This document shows positions 1 to 7,290 of a stretch of DNA of 24,222 nucleotides, one piece after another (within the stretch, counting starts at the first letter, position 1; each line of letters begins with the position of its first letter). The translations under genes were made by a program, and so were the position numbers. The DNA comes from an uncultured Bacteroidaceae bacterium. Its GTDB lineage: Bacteria; Bacteroidota; Bacteroidia; Bacteroidales; Bacteroidaceae. The DNA is taken from contig CAKQRW010000048.1 of the NCBI GenBank assembly GCA_934271655.1, positions 1 to 24,222 of the forward strand, given 5' to 3'. Under the pieces are notes generated by a model, which saw nothing but the letters and a program-made list of their open reading frames with translations, made no database searches and had not been told where the DNA came from.

Positions 1-27
1 TGCGGGAGAGTAGGTCGCCGCCTCCTT
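1..27 (+). rRNA. rrf: 5S ribosomal RNA, 3' end (partial)
   Basis: The window opens with a sequence typical of the 3' end of bacterial 5S rRNA (GCGGGAGAGTAGGTCGCCGCC), matching the conserved 'GAGAGTAGG' helix region and closing stem. It is followed within a few bases by a strong rho-independent terminator, as expected at the end of an rRNA operon. Only the last bases are visible, so the exact 3' end is approximate and the rest of the operon lies left of the window. Confidence 0.8.
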
Positions 28-30
28 TCA

Positions 31-78
31 GGGAGAGCCGCTTCCAGAATCATTCTGGAGGCGGCTCTCCCTTTTTTT
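31..78 (+). terminator. Rho-independent terminator of the rRNA operon
   Basis: Positions 31-41 (GGGAGAGCCGC) pair perfectly with 61-71. The stem continues inward through 42-49 with 53-60, including one G-U pair, leaving a very small TCA loop. Seven T residues follow at 72-78. This is a long, GC-rich stem with a clear U-tract directly after the 5S rRNA. Confidence 0.92.
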
Positions 79-89
79 GTATCTGACTG

Positions 90-170
90 ATAAAGCTATA
101 AGTGGCAATAGAAGCTATAAAGCTATAGTGGCAATAGAAGCTATAAGGCTATAAAGCTATATAGAAGCTT
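90..170. repeat. Short degenerate tandem repeats beside the rRNA terminator
   Basis: Two near-identical units lie at 90-116 and 117-142 (27 and 26 nt, differing by a single A). Each begins ATAAAGCTATA and contains GTGGCAATAGAAGCT. A third, degraded unit follows at 143-170. The rest of the stretch to the next gene end at 226 is AT-rich, with no other visible signal. Confidence 0.8.
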
Positions 171-225
171 ATAGAGGTTATAGTAGCTTTAGGTATTATG
201 GTATTTATCTCCATTTTCTCTTTTA

Positions 226-1122
226 TTAGTGATTGCGATAAGGCTTATTGTAGTTGCGTTGATAGGCATGTTGCTGTATGTCTGGAAAATATCGGATGGT
301 ATAGTCTTCCAAACTGTGGTAGACTATGGCTATGCTGTCAATCTGGTAGGGCATGTCTGTTATCTGGTGGCGATATCTGTATTCTATGGCTGCTTTTCGT
401 ATGTTGCGCATCTTCTGTGGGGTAATGGCTGCTTCTGGTGGTCCATACTTATCGGAAGAGCGTGTCTTGACTTCTATGAAGTGTAGCTTGTTGTTCTTTA
501 GAGCTATGATGTCTATTTCGCATCCTTTGTGCAGGTTCCAGTTGTGGTCGAGGATGCGGAAATTATGTTGTGTGAGATAAAGTCCAGCTATCTCTTCTCC
601 CGTTGTTCCAAGTTCTGCGGCTTCTTTTTTTTTCGCCATGTCTTTTTCTCTTTTTTGTTGTAGCTTCGTTTCAAGCTGTTCTTGTGAAAGCAGAAACATT
701 GGAGTGATAATGTGCATGATGCTGTATGCAGATGTCAGATATTTGCCTATAAGGGTGTATCTGGCACTTTTCTGAGTGTCGGGTGTATGGTCTATCAGCA
801 TCAGTCTGTAGCCTTGGTCTGCACCTTTTTTTATGCGTTCCAAACCTTGTATGATTTGTGGGTGAAGTATGGCTTTCTCGTATGATAGTTTGTTGTGTTT
901 GTCTGAAACTGTGACGTAGTTCTTTTCGAAATATTGCCAGAATGATCCATAGAGGATGCTGTTGTTGCGTATGTCCTCAGAGATGTTGCGTTCATCAGCG
1001 CTCAGGTTGATGATGCAGTTGATGTGGAATCTTTTTGCTATGCATAAGAGTTCCTTGGCATTGTATAGGTAAGAGCCGTATGTATATACGACTTGTTTAT
1101 GTGTTATGGGGCTTTCCTGCAT
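226..1122 (-). CDS. DUF488-like / YraN-family (UPF0102) fusion protein
   Basis: The 298-residue protein has two parts. The N-terminal half (about residues 10-150) resembles DUF488: it starts VVYTYGSYLYNAKELL and later has an RLMLIDHTPD strand followed by a KSARYTLIGKYL helix. The usual Cys...CHR pair of DUF488 is absent. From about residue 170 it is a YraN-type PD-(D/E)xK fold domain, with LGTTGEEIAGLYL, GCEIDII (Glu202, Asp204) and FIEVKTR (Glu217, Lys219). The frame stays open to a GTG at 1230, but that stretch sits on a 36-bp duplication of the neighbouring gene's end, so the ATG at 1122 is preferred. It is probably co-transcribed with the esterase upstream. YraN proteins are linked to DNA processing by their nuclease-like fold; the role of this one is unknown. 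Confidence 0.75.
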   Translation of the reverse strand: MQESPITHKQVVYTYGSYLYNAKELLCIAKRFHINCIINLSADERNISEDIRNNSILYGSFWQYFEKNYVTVSDKHNKLSYEKAILHPQIIQGLERIKKGADQGYRLMLIDHTPDTQKSARYTLIGKYLTSAYSIMHIITPMFLLSQEQLETKLQQKREKDMAKKKEAAELGTTGEEIAGLYLTQHNFRILDHNWNLHKGCEIDIIALKNNKLHFIEVKTRSSDKYGPPEAAITPQKMRNIRKAAIEYRYRHQITDMPYQIDSIAIVYHSLEDYTIRYFPDIQQHAYQRNYNKPYRNH

Positions 1123-1206
1123 TGTTATTGTCTGTTGTTGGGCTGTAGAATGTGCTGTTTTTTTGCCAGGCAATCTATATCGTTGAAAAAAGGCGCGAGT
1201 GGGTGT

Positions 1207-1308
1207 GTTGCGCTTTATTTGTAATGTCACATCCAGTCCATTTATCCTGTGACGTTTCTATGCCATGGACTGGTTGCGCTTTATTTGTAATGTCACATCC
1301 AGTCCATT
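1207..1308. repeat. 36-bp direct repeat (1207-1242 and 1273-1308)
   Basis: Two identical 36-bp copies begin GTTGCGCTTTATTTG and end ATCCAGTCCATT, with starts 66 bp apart. The right copy overlaps the last codons and stop of the esterase gene; the left copy is an exact duplicate of that gene end plus downstream bases. A 9-bp inverted pair (1233-1241 CCAGTCCAT with 1265-1273) lies across the interval and could form a stem. Confidence 0.95.
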
Positions 1309-2435
1309 AGTTGTTGAATGTATTTTGTCAGTTGGTCTGCCATTTTGGTATGCTGTCTCATGGAAGGATGCCAAGAGGCTCCATATCCGAGGCTTCCGTC
1401 GTGTGGCGGAAAATCAAGGCGGTACACAAGACTGTCACCCTGCATGAGTGCGGTCTTCTGCGTTTTGTCCATGGCTTGCTTGGCCATTGCCAGGGCGTTA
1501 CCTTTCATCATGCATCCTGAGATGAGTATGATTTTGGCTTGCGGATAGTGGTTCCTTACTTGTCTGTAGAGTCTGGTGTATCCTTGTGTCAATAGTTTTG
1601 GGTCAGCGCCTGTAGTAGAAGTGTCGTTGGTGCCCAGATTGATGCAGACGACATCGGGGATGTAGCTTGTGAAGTCCCATAGATGGCTGTCGTCGTATAG
1701 TAAGGTATAAGGGTATTCGGTGTTCATGTTGACAGCGTCTCCTGTCTGTGGACCGTTGTAGTTGCGGTACACTCCGATGCCGCTGCGTGCCACAACAAAT
1801 GCTTGGGCATTGAGCCTCCGGGCAGTCTGTGCGGCATAGCTGTAGTAGTAGTTTGCTGTTTTTTCCTCATATGGTGCAGATGGCTCGTCTGCTTCTATGC
1901 CGTAGCCGCATGTGATGCTGTTGCCTATGAATTCAATCTTGCGTGTGGGCAGTGGATTAGGAGCTGTCAGCGTAGTTCCTTTGCTGAGAAGAAACCCTCT
2001 GAATTCGGGGCGAGTATGGTATCCTTCACCAGCATAGGTTATGGTAAGCTGGTGAGTGTCAGTTGCCTTCTGAGAATATTCTGTGTACTTATGGCTGGTA
2101 TTGCCTGATTCATTGAATATCTCAGCGATGCTGTCGTTGATGAATGCTATCTTAAAAGGTTCTGATTGGTCTATCTTCACCATGAAGTAGCCACTGTGCG
2201 GCTTGGCAATCATGGCGATGCTGTTGCCTGTGAACGCGGTTTTTATCTCAATGCCAGGATATGTGAATGTTGGTCTGTCCGGACAAGTTCTTTCTATCCG
2301 TCCTGTGTAGACGATATGGCTGTCTGTCGGTAGGGCTATTTGTGTTTTGTCTAGGTATGAAGAAACTTTCGGCTGAGCCGTGATGCTGCCACAAAATAGT
2401 GTCAGATAGGCAAAGGTGATGATGGCTTTTTTCAT
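1293..2435 (-). CDS. Secreted SGNH acetyl esterase, carbohydrate esterase family 2-like
   Basis: The 380-residue protein has a signal peptide (MKKAIITFAYLTLFCGSITA, residues 1-20). A beta-rich N-terminal domain follows (about 35-160), as in CE2 acetylxylan esterases, then an SGNH hydrolase domain. Block I is GNSITCGYG (171-179, nucleophile Ser173), block III is NLGTND (267-271 region), and the catalytic His is His356 in SWHPS. Block I carries Asn where GDS is usual; CE2 members often read 'GxSITCGYG'. The ATG at 2435 is chosen because it starts the signal peptide, although the frame extends to 2498. It lies 80 bp downstream of the GH51 gene on the same strand, fitting a role in removing acetyl groups from xylan-type chains. 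The substrate is inferred, not shown. Confidence 0.85.
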   Translation of the reverse strand: MKKAIITFAYLTLFCGSITAQPKVSSYLDKTQIALPTDSHIVYTGRIERTCPDRPTFTYPGIEIKTAFTGNSIAMIAKPHSGYFMVKIDQSEPFKIAFINDSIAEIFNESGNTSHKYTEYSQKATDTHQLTITYAGEGYHTRPEFRGFLLSKGTTLTAPNPLPTRKIEFIGNSITCGYGIEADEPSAPYEEKTANYYYSYAAQTARRLNAQAFVVARSGIGVYRNYNGPQTGDAVNMNTEYPYTLLYDDSHLWDFTSYIPDVVCINLGTNDTSTTGADPKLLTQGYTRLYRQVRNHYPQAKIILISGCMMKGNALAMAKQAMDKTQKTALMQGDSLVYRLDFPPHDGSLGYGASWHPSMRQHTKMADQLTKYIQQLMDWM

Positions 2436-2515
2436 GGCATATATATTAAAAAGAGCAATAGCATTACCTTGCGCTGCTTGTTGTGCAGCCCAAGACAATG
2501 CTATTGGTGGCTTTG

Positions 2516-4963
2516 TTATTTATTTTTCTTGTCCTTCTTTATTCTGATGACAGACAAAGAGTATTTAGGGACATCGATGGTGAAAGAGCTGCTGACGTTG
2601 AGAGAGCGTGTCTCGTTCACATCCCATGTCCTTGTCTTGTTGGGATTGCCGTTGCAGGCAAGGATAGACCATGAGGCAGTCGTTGAGTGCCCTTTGACGG
2701 CCTCCTCACCGAGGTTGACTGTCACACTTGATTCCTTTGGCAGCAGGCTGGCAATCTTGATGATGATATCTCCAGTAGTCTTGTCGATGACGACGGATTG
2801 GTCGAGCCGTTGTTCTACAGTATTGCCTCCGTTAACGCTGAGATTGGAATAGACATATGTCTGTCCTGCATTTTGTCCGAAGGCACGCTGCGTGTAGTAA
2901 TTGGCTGTAGGCTTTATCTCCGTGTTGTTGAAGTAGATAAGGTCGGGATTCCAGTTGGTGTGTCCTTCCTTGGCAAGGAGTGGGGCATAAGAAGACATGA
3001 CCACCACATCCGCATTGCGTTCTACGTTGGTGAGGTAGGCAGCCTCAACGAGTGCGTTGGAAACGTTGTTTCCCTTTGAAGCCCACTCGCCGAGGTACAC
3101 CTTTGTGCCCTGGCGGTCGTAGTCGTCATAGAAGTCGCGATGGTGAAAATACCATCCTGGCGAGTTGTAGTAGTGCTCGTCTACAATATCGATGTTCTTC
3201 TTCTTGGCTTCGCGCCATCCGTATTCATAGTCACTGCCTTCCCAGAAAGGTCCCACAGTGCCCACGACAGTTATTTCAGGATGTGCTTTCTTTACACCTT
3301 CGATAAGGAAGTTGTAGCGCTCGAGGAACACGTCGCTGATGAGGTCTTCGTTGCCGATGCCAAGATATTTCATGTTGAAAGGCTTGGGATGTCCAGCCTC
3401 AGCTCTCTTCTTGGCCAGAGCGGATGTCTTGGCATCGCCGTTGGCCCATTCGATGAGGTCGAGAAGTTCTTGCAGATAGCTCTCCATGGTGAGTGGCTTG
3501 CCATCGTAAGTGTAGGGTGAAGGCTTGCCATTGAGGTCTTTCTCGAATGGTATGCCGCCCTGCTGTCCAGCTCCACCTTTCCATGAGTTCTGGCATGGCA
3601 CGCCTGCGGCAAGTACAGGCAGAGGCTGTGCGCCGATGTCTTCGCAGAACTGGAAATACTCATAGAAGCCGAGTCCGCGCGTCTGGTGGTAGTTCCATAT
3701 ATTCATATCTCCCTGTCTTTCCCACAAGTCGCCTATGGTAGCTTGCCAGTGGTATATGTTGTCTATGCCTTGGCCGTGTGTGGCGCATCCTCCAGGGAAG
3801 CGCACAAACTTAGGGTGAAGGTCGGCTATGGTCTCAGCCAGGTCTTTGCGCAGTCCGTTGGCATGGCCGTGGAAGGTGTTCTTCGGGAAGAGAGAAACAA
3901 AGTCTATTGAAGTCTCGCCAGCCAGTGTTGGCTCGATGACCAACTGGGCTTTCTTAGATGAAGCGCTTGCTGTGAGCACTTTGTCTTGCTTCTTCCATTG
4001 CGTTGAAGGCTTTATTGTGGTCGTGGCCAGCACTTTACCGTCTTCCACCACAGATATCTTGAGTGGACTGTTGCCTTTGGCGAACAGGCTCAGCAGATAT
4101 TTCTCTCCCTTTTTCAGAGCAATGCCATCCCATCCTTCATTGATGAGCTTAGCTCCAGGGGCTGTGGTAGTGAGCGTGGAGTAGTGTGGGTTGTTCTTGT
4201 GTATGGGACTGTCTGTGCTGATGTTCCATTGAGTGCCTTCCCCTTCCAGTCTCCATGCAGTTTTGGCCTCCCATCCGCCACGGTCTTTGCTTGAGTATTC
4301 AAAGTCGCGGTTTTGTATGAGCTCGGCATAAAGTCCTCCGTCGGCTGCATAGCTGATGTCTTCAAAGAATATACCCATCAGCTCTGGAGAGATGTCCTTG
4401 CGGTCGTTCCACTTCACGTCGATAGCCGCATTTATCTTCTCGGCCATAGTGGCAATGTTAGCTCCACCTGCCACAAAGTCATCTCGGTCCCATGCTCCGT
4501 TGCGTTCTGCTTTGGCTTTCTTGTCGAGCAGGTTTTGCAGCGCTTTGTATGGCACCTTTATGATGTTGTTCTCTGAGGCTTTCTTTTGAGCCTCCACGAT
4601 AGACTGGAAACTGCTCTTTTCCACAAAAGGATAGTCCTGCGGCTTCCACAGAGAGAAATTCTCAGAGGAAGTGGTGGCAATCTGCGCATTCTTCAGATTC
4701 GGGATGAAAGAAGCGTGGTAAAGTTTACCATCGAATGACAGGACTGGGTAGTAAAGTTTCTTTTCAGCGCCCCATGTGCCATAGTCGCTTTCGAAGAGGT
4801 TGCATGCGACATGCTTCCAGTGCTTGCCGTCTACAGAGTAAGCTATCTGGAAGTCACGCACTCCGTTGTTCACGTCAGGCTTGACATAGACAGAGTCGGG
4901 AGTATTGGCCATAGCAGGCAAAAAACCAGCTGCCAGCAGGGCTGAATACAGAAAATGTTTCAT
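2516..4963 (-). CDS. Secreted alpha-L-arabinofuranosidase, GH51
   Basis: The 815-residue enzyme is expected to release terminal alpha-L-arabinofuranosyl groups from arabinoxylan or arabinan. A signal peptide ends near residue 19 (PAMAN). Residues 25-115 form a small module with 'YSVDGKHWK' and 'LYYPVLSFDGKLYHASF', like five-bladed-propeller or F5/8-type fragments found in front of some Bacteroidetes GH51 enzymes. The GH51 part starts around 190 (ISPELMGIFFEDISYAADGG), is interrupted by a carbohydrate-binding-like insert (about 225-360), and continues with VRFPGGC (387-393). The acid/base is Glu539 in GIGNED and the nucleophile is Glu626 in YLGEWAS. A beta-sandwich C-terminus follows. It is the probable second gene of the unit that begins with the lipoprotein at 5540. 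Confidence 0.93.
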   Translation of the reverse strand: MKHFLYSALLAAGFLPAMANTPDSVYVKPDVNNGVRDFQIAYSVDGKHWKHVACNLFESDYGTWGAEKKLYYPVLSFDGKLYHASFIPNLKNAQIATTSSENFSLWKPQDYPFVEKSSFQSIVEAQKKASENNIIKVPYKALQNLLDKKAKAERNGAWDRDDFVAGGANIATMAEKINAAIDVKWNDRKDISPELMGIFFEDISYAADGGLYAELIQNRDFEYSSKDRGGWEAKTAWRLEGEGTQWNISTDSPIHKNNPHYSTLTTTAPGAKLINEGWDGIALKKGEKYLLSLFAKGNSPLKISVVEDGKVLATTTIKPSTQWKKQDKVLTASASSKKAQLVIEPTLAGETSIDFVSLFPKNTFHGHANGLRKDLAETIADLHPKFVRFPGGCATHGQGIDNIYHWQATIGDLWERQGDMNIWNYHQTRGLGFYEYFQFCEDIGAQPLPVLAAGVPCQNSWKGGAGQQGGIPFEKDLNGKPSPYTYDGKPLTMESYLQELLDLIEWANGDAKTSALAKKRAEAGHPKPFNMKYLGIGNEDLISDVFLERYNFLIEGVKKAHPEITVVGTVGPFWEGSDYEYGWREAKKKNIDIVDEHYYNSPGWYFHHRDFYDDYDRQGTKVYLGEWASKGNNVSNALVEAAYLTNVERNADVVVMSSYAPLLAKEGHTNWNPDLIYFNNTEIKPTANYYTQRAFGQNAGQTYVYSNLSVNGGNTVEQRLDQSVVIDKTTGDIIIKIASLLPKESSVTVNLGEEAVKGHSTTASWSILACNGNPNKTRTWDVNETRSLNVSSSFTIDVPKYSLSVIRIKKDKKNK

Positions 4964-5081
4964 TAGGCTTGTTAGTGTAAATTAAGTGATAAATATATGT
5001 GTGCTCGTGAATAAATCCGGGCTGCCGCTTTGGTGCTCGGGTTGAGCATGCCAGAAGAAGCTTATTGGGCGTTCCCCTCGT

Positions 5082-5540
5082 TTATTTTCTTTTAAGAAGC
5101 GTGAAGGTCTGTGTCTTCTTTCCTATAGAGCTTGGATCGAGATACAGCTGGTTTCCCACATAGGAGGTGACGCGCTGGGCTGTCACCGTGACAGTCACTT
5201 GCAGGCTCTCGTCTTCTGTGTTGTCAAACAGAGTGTCGGCCTCTTCCTCTATGGCAATATCGAAAGAGACCTTGTCTTGTGAGCTTCCGCAGTCGAAAGT
5301 GCCAGCCTTGAATGTCTTGGGCGTGCTGGAATATGAGTAAGTGGTCTTAGTGTAATCTCCAGGATCCTTTAGGCTAAGGGTGGCCTTGATGGTGTCTCCT
5401 GCATGCACTTCTGTCTTGTCGAATGTCACGTCGCCCATCACAGGCAGGCGAGACACAGCGTCTGAATCAGTGTCGCAGCCAAAGAGTGACACGCAGAGCG
5501 CGGATGCTACTGCGGCATGCGCAAATGTCTTTGTTCTCAT
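5082..5540 (-). CDS. Small lipoprotein of unknown function
   Basis: The 152-residue protein starts MRTKTFAHAAVASALCVSLFGC, a signal peptide ending in a lipobox (SLFGC, Cys22), so it should be lipid-anchored in the envelope. The mature part is beta-rich and Thr/Asp-rich (VTFDKTEVHAGDTIKATLSL), like small Ig-type or surface-exposed Bacteroidales lipoproteins. No catalytic motif is seen. The frame stays open upstream to 5750, but that part reads through the riboflavin synthase promoter and coding region, so the ATG at 5540 is preferred. It sits 118 bp upstream of the GH51 gene on the same strand and probably shares its transcript; glycan binding is a guess from position only. Confidence 0.75.
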   Translation of the reverse strand: MRTKTFAHAAVASALCVSLFGCDTDSDAVSRLPVMGDVTFDKTEVHAGDTIKATLSLKDPGDYTKTTYSYSSTPKTFKAGTFDCGSSQDKVSFDIAIEEEADTLFDNTEDESLQVTVTVTAQRVTSYVGNQLYLDPSSIGKKTQTFTLLKRK

Positions 5541-5580
5541 TTTTTTATTTGCTTTGTTTGTTATGTTGAATGTAATTTTT

Positions 5581-5621
5581 GCAAAGGTATTGAATTTTAC
5601 GGAAAATATGAGTACCTTTGC
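5581..5621. promoter_or_regulatory. Divergent promoter pair with mirrored TACCTTTG -7 boxes
   Basis: TACCTTTG at 5613-5620 fits the Bacteroidetes -7 consensus TAnnTTTG for the plus-strand riboflavin synthase, with a TTG 20 nt upstream as a weak -33. The same box occurs on the minus strand at 5589-5582, facing the lipoprotein. Together they form a perfect 9-bp inverted repeat (5581-5589 GCAAAGGTA, 5613-5621 TACCTTTGC). Confidence 0.65.
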
Positions 5622-5646
5622 ATTATAATTAAATATAATTTGCAAA

Positions 5647-6252
5647 ATGTTCAGTGGAATAGTAGAAGAATTCGCAACGGTTGTTGCTATAGAGAAGGAA
5701 AAGGAAAATGTGCATTTCACGCTCACATGCTCATTTGTGGACGAACTCAAGATAGACCAGAGTGTGGCCCATAATGGTGTATGCCTTACAGTCGTGAGAA
5801 TTTATGATGGCAAGTATGTCGTCACAGCAATGAAAGAGACCCTGCAGAGAAGCAATCTCGGCCTCCTTCAGGTGGGCGACAAGGTCAATGTCGAGCGCTC
5901 CATGATGATGAATGGCCGTCTGGACGGCCACATCGTGCAGGGACATGTGGACCAGACTGCAGAGTGTGTGGACATCGCCGACCAGCAAGGCAGCTATACA
6001 TTCACCTTCAAGTATGCCTTTGACAGGGATATGGCCAAGAAAGGCTACATGACTGTGGACAAGGGAAGCGTGACGGTCAACGGCGTGAGCCTCACCGTGT
6101 GCAATTCCCAGGACGACAGTTTCCAGGTGAACATCATTCCATACACTTATGACAATACAAATTTCCACCAGATAAAGGTGGGCAGCAAGGTGAACCTTGA
6201 GTTTGACATTATCGGTAAATATATAGCTCGACTGCAATCATTCGACAAGTGA
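5647..6252 (+). CDS. ribE: Riboflavin synthase alpha subunit
   Basis: The 201-residue cytoplasmic enzyme dismutates two 6,7-dimethyl-8-ribityllumazine molecules to riboflavin and a pyrimidinedione. It shows the family's two homologous barrels: MFSGIVEE at the start, NGVCLTV (about 48-54), GHIVQGHVDQTAE (about 94-106) in the first, then VDKGSVTVNGVSLTV and the ending EFDIIGKYIARL in the second. Its length matches the family. The ATG follows the divergent promoter by about 25 bp, so the leader is very short and there is no room for an FMN riboswitch. The stop overlaps the context of the next gene, suggesting translational coupling. It stands apart from other riboflavin genes here. Confidence 0.95.
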   Translation: MFSGIVEEFATVVAIEKEKENVHFTLTCSFVDELKIDQSVAHNGVCLTVVRIYDGKYVVTAMKETLQRSNLGLLQVGDKVNVERSMMMNGRLDGHIVQGHVDQTAECVDIADQQGSYTFTFKYAFDRDMAKKGYMTVDKGSVTVNGVSLTVCNSQDDSFQVNIIPYTYDNTNFHQIKVGSKVNLEFDIIGKYIARLQSFDK

Positions 6253-6254
6253 AC

Positions 6255-6962
6255 ATGAAAAGGAAGGCAATGCAGATGCTCCGTATTATGGGGATGCTGG
6301 TAGCTATGGCATCATGTTCTGTGGCTATGGATGCGCAAGAGAAGGTGCTGAATGTCATTGGAGACAGTTATGTGGCCAATCACAGACGCCCGAAAGAGGA
6401 GACTTGGCACTACAAGATGGCGAAGGAACTGGGGCTTAAGTATAATAACTATGGACGAAACGGATCATGTGTGGCCTTTGACTGCACGCACGACGGACCT
6501 TACAATTTTGGCGAGGCTATGTGGGTGAGGTGCAAGGCCATGGATCCGGAGGCTGACTATGTGCTCATCATAGCGGGGCATAATGATGCAGACAAGGTGA
6601 AGGACAACCGCGACTCGCTGCGCATGTTTGTGGATTCGCTCACAGTCATGCTTGATGAGATACACCAGCTGTGCCCAAAGGCAAAGATAGGCTATGTCAC
6701 TCCGTGGTACGTGCATCGGGCAGGCTTTGCCCCCGTGTGCAAGGCCATACGCAAGGTGTGCCGCAAGCGTGGCGTGCCTGTGCTGGTGAACTATTCGAAG
6801 GACTGCGTCATCAAGGTGAGGGATGATGAGTTCCGGAAACATTACTTCCAAGGGACGAACGACACAGCGCATCTTAATGCAGATGGACACAACCTTTTCT
6901 TGCCAGTAGGGAAAGGATGGTTTGTGAAAAACATGATAGGCAAGGCTGTTGGCAATAAGTGA
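6255..6962 (+). CDS. Exported SGNH/GDSL hydrolase (putative lipoprotein)
   Basis: The 235-residue protein has an N-terminal hydrophobic segment ending in a possible lipobox (VAMASC, Cys21). SGNH blocks follow: block I IGDSY (Ser38), block II GRNGS (67-71), block III as GHND (108-111) in place of GxND, and block V DTAH (Asp203, His206). The family hydrolyses esters or acyl groups; many Bacteroidales members act on acetylated glycans, but the substrate here is unknown. The ATG at 6255 lies 2 nt after the ribE stop; a GTG at 6249 overlapping it is also possible. Co-transcription with ribE is therefore likely, although the two have no obvious functional link. Confidence 0.8.
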   Translation: MKRKAMQMLRIMGMLVAMASCSVAMDAQEKVLNVIGDSYVANHRRPKEETWHYKMAKELGLKYNNYGRNGSCVAFDCTHDGPYNFGEAMWVRCKAMDPEADYVLIIAGHNDADKVKDNRDSLRMFVDSLTVMLDEIHQLCPKAKIGYVTPWYVHRAGFAPVCKAIRKVCRKRGVPVLVNYSKDCVIKVRDDEFRKHYFQGTNDTAHLNADGHNLFLPVGKGWFVKNMIGKAVGNK

Positions 6963-7290
6963 ATGTCTTGAAGAAATGCAATAAGGTGATATGACTATTG
7001 TTCACAAAACATATCTTTTTGTGCAAAGTTGTAATAAAAAAGGCTGAAATACTTTACAAATATCGTAGATAATCCATTTTTTATAGTCAAATATTAGTAA
7101 GTGTCGGCCTAAATTTGTAATTTTGCATCGAGTTGGGCACTTCTCCACCACAATGGAGCAGTGCTTTTCTTTACAAATGACATCATCGACTCCAAGCGTG
7201 CGCTTTGTGGAAAACGTGGGCTGACACCTGCTGGAGAAAGTGACATCGCTACACATATATTATATATAAGAATAAAAGAAAACATAAGAT
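6963..7290 (+). promoter_or_regulatory. ilv promoter region and structured leader
   Basis: No gene is supported in this 328-bp gap. A weak stem (7003-7009 CACAAAA with 7017-7023) lies at its left. A candidate promoter has TAATTTTG at 7118-7125 with TTAG (7094-7097) 20 nt upstream. The predicted transcript would begin near 7131 and carry at once a hairpin: 7137-7140 GCAC with 7161-7164, and 7143-7146 CTCC with 7155-7158, followed by TTTTCTTT (7165-7172). This is terminator-like and could be an attenuator or a 5' stabilising stem. The remaining ~115 nt to the ilvD ATG contains only a short open frame without convincing start signals. Confidence 0.45.

Noticed and set aside
1123..1230. N-terminal extension of the DUF488-YraN protein from GTG at 1230
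   Set aside because: The first codons come from a duplicate of the neighbouring gene's end, and the extra 36 residues show no recognisable domain.
5622..5646. FMN riboswitch before ribE
   Set aside because: Only about 25 nt separate the promoter from the ATG, too short for the aptamer, and no conserved RFN motif is visible.
5541..5750. N-terminal extension of the lipoprotein to 5750
   Set aside because: It would begin inside ribE and remove the lipobox from the N-terminus; the ATG at 5540 gives a proper signal peptide.
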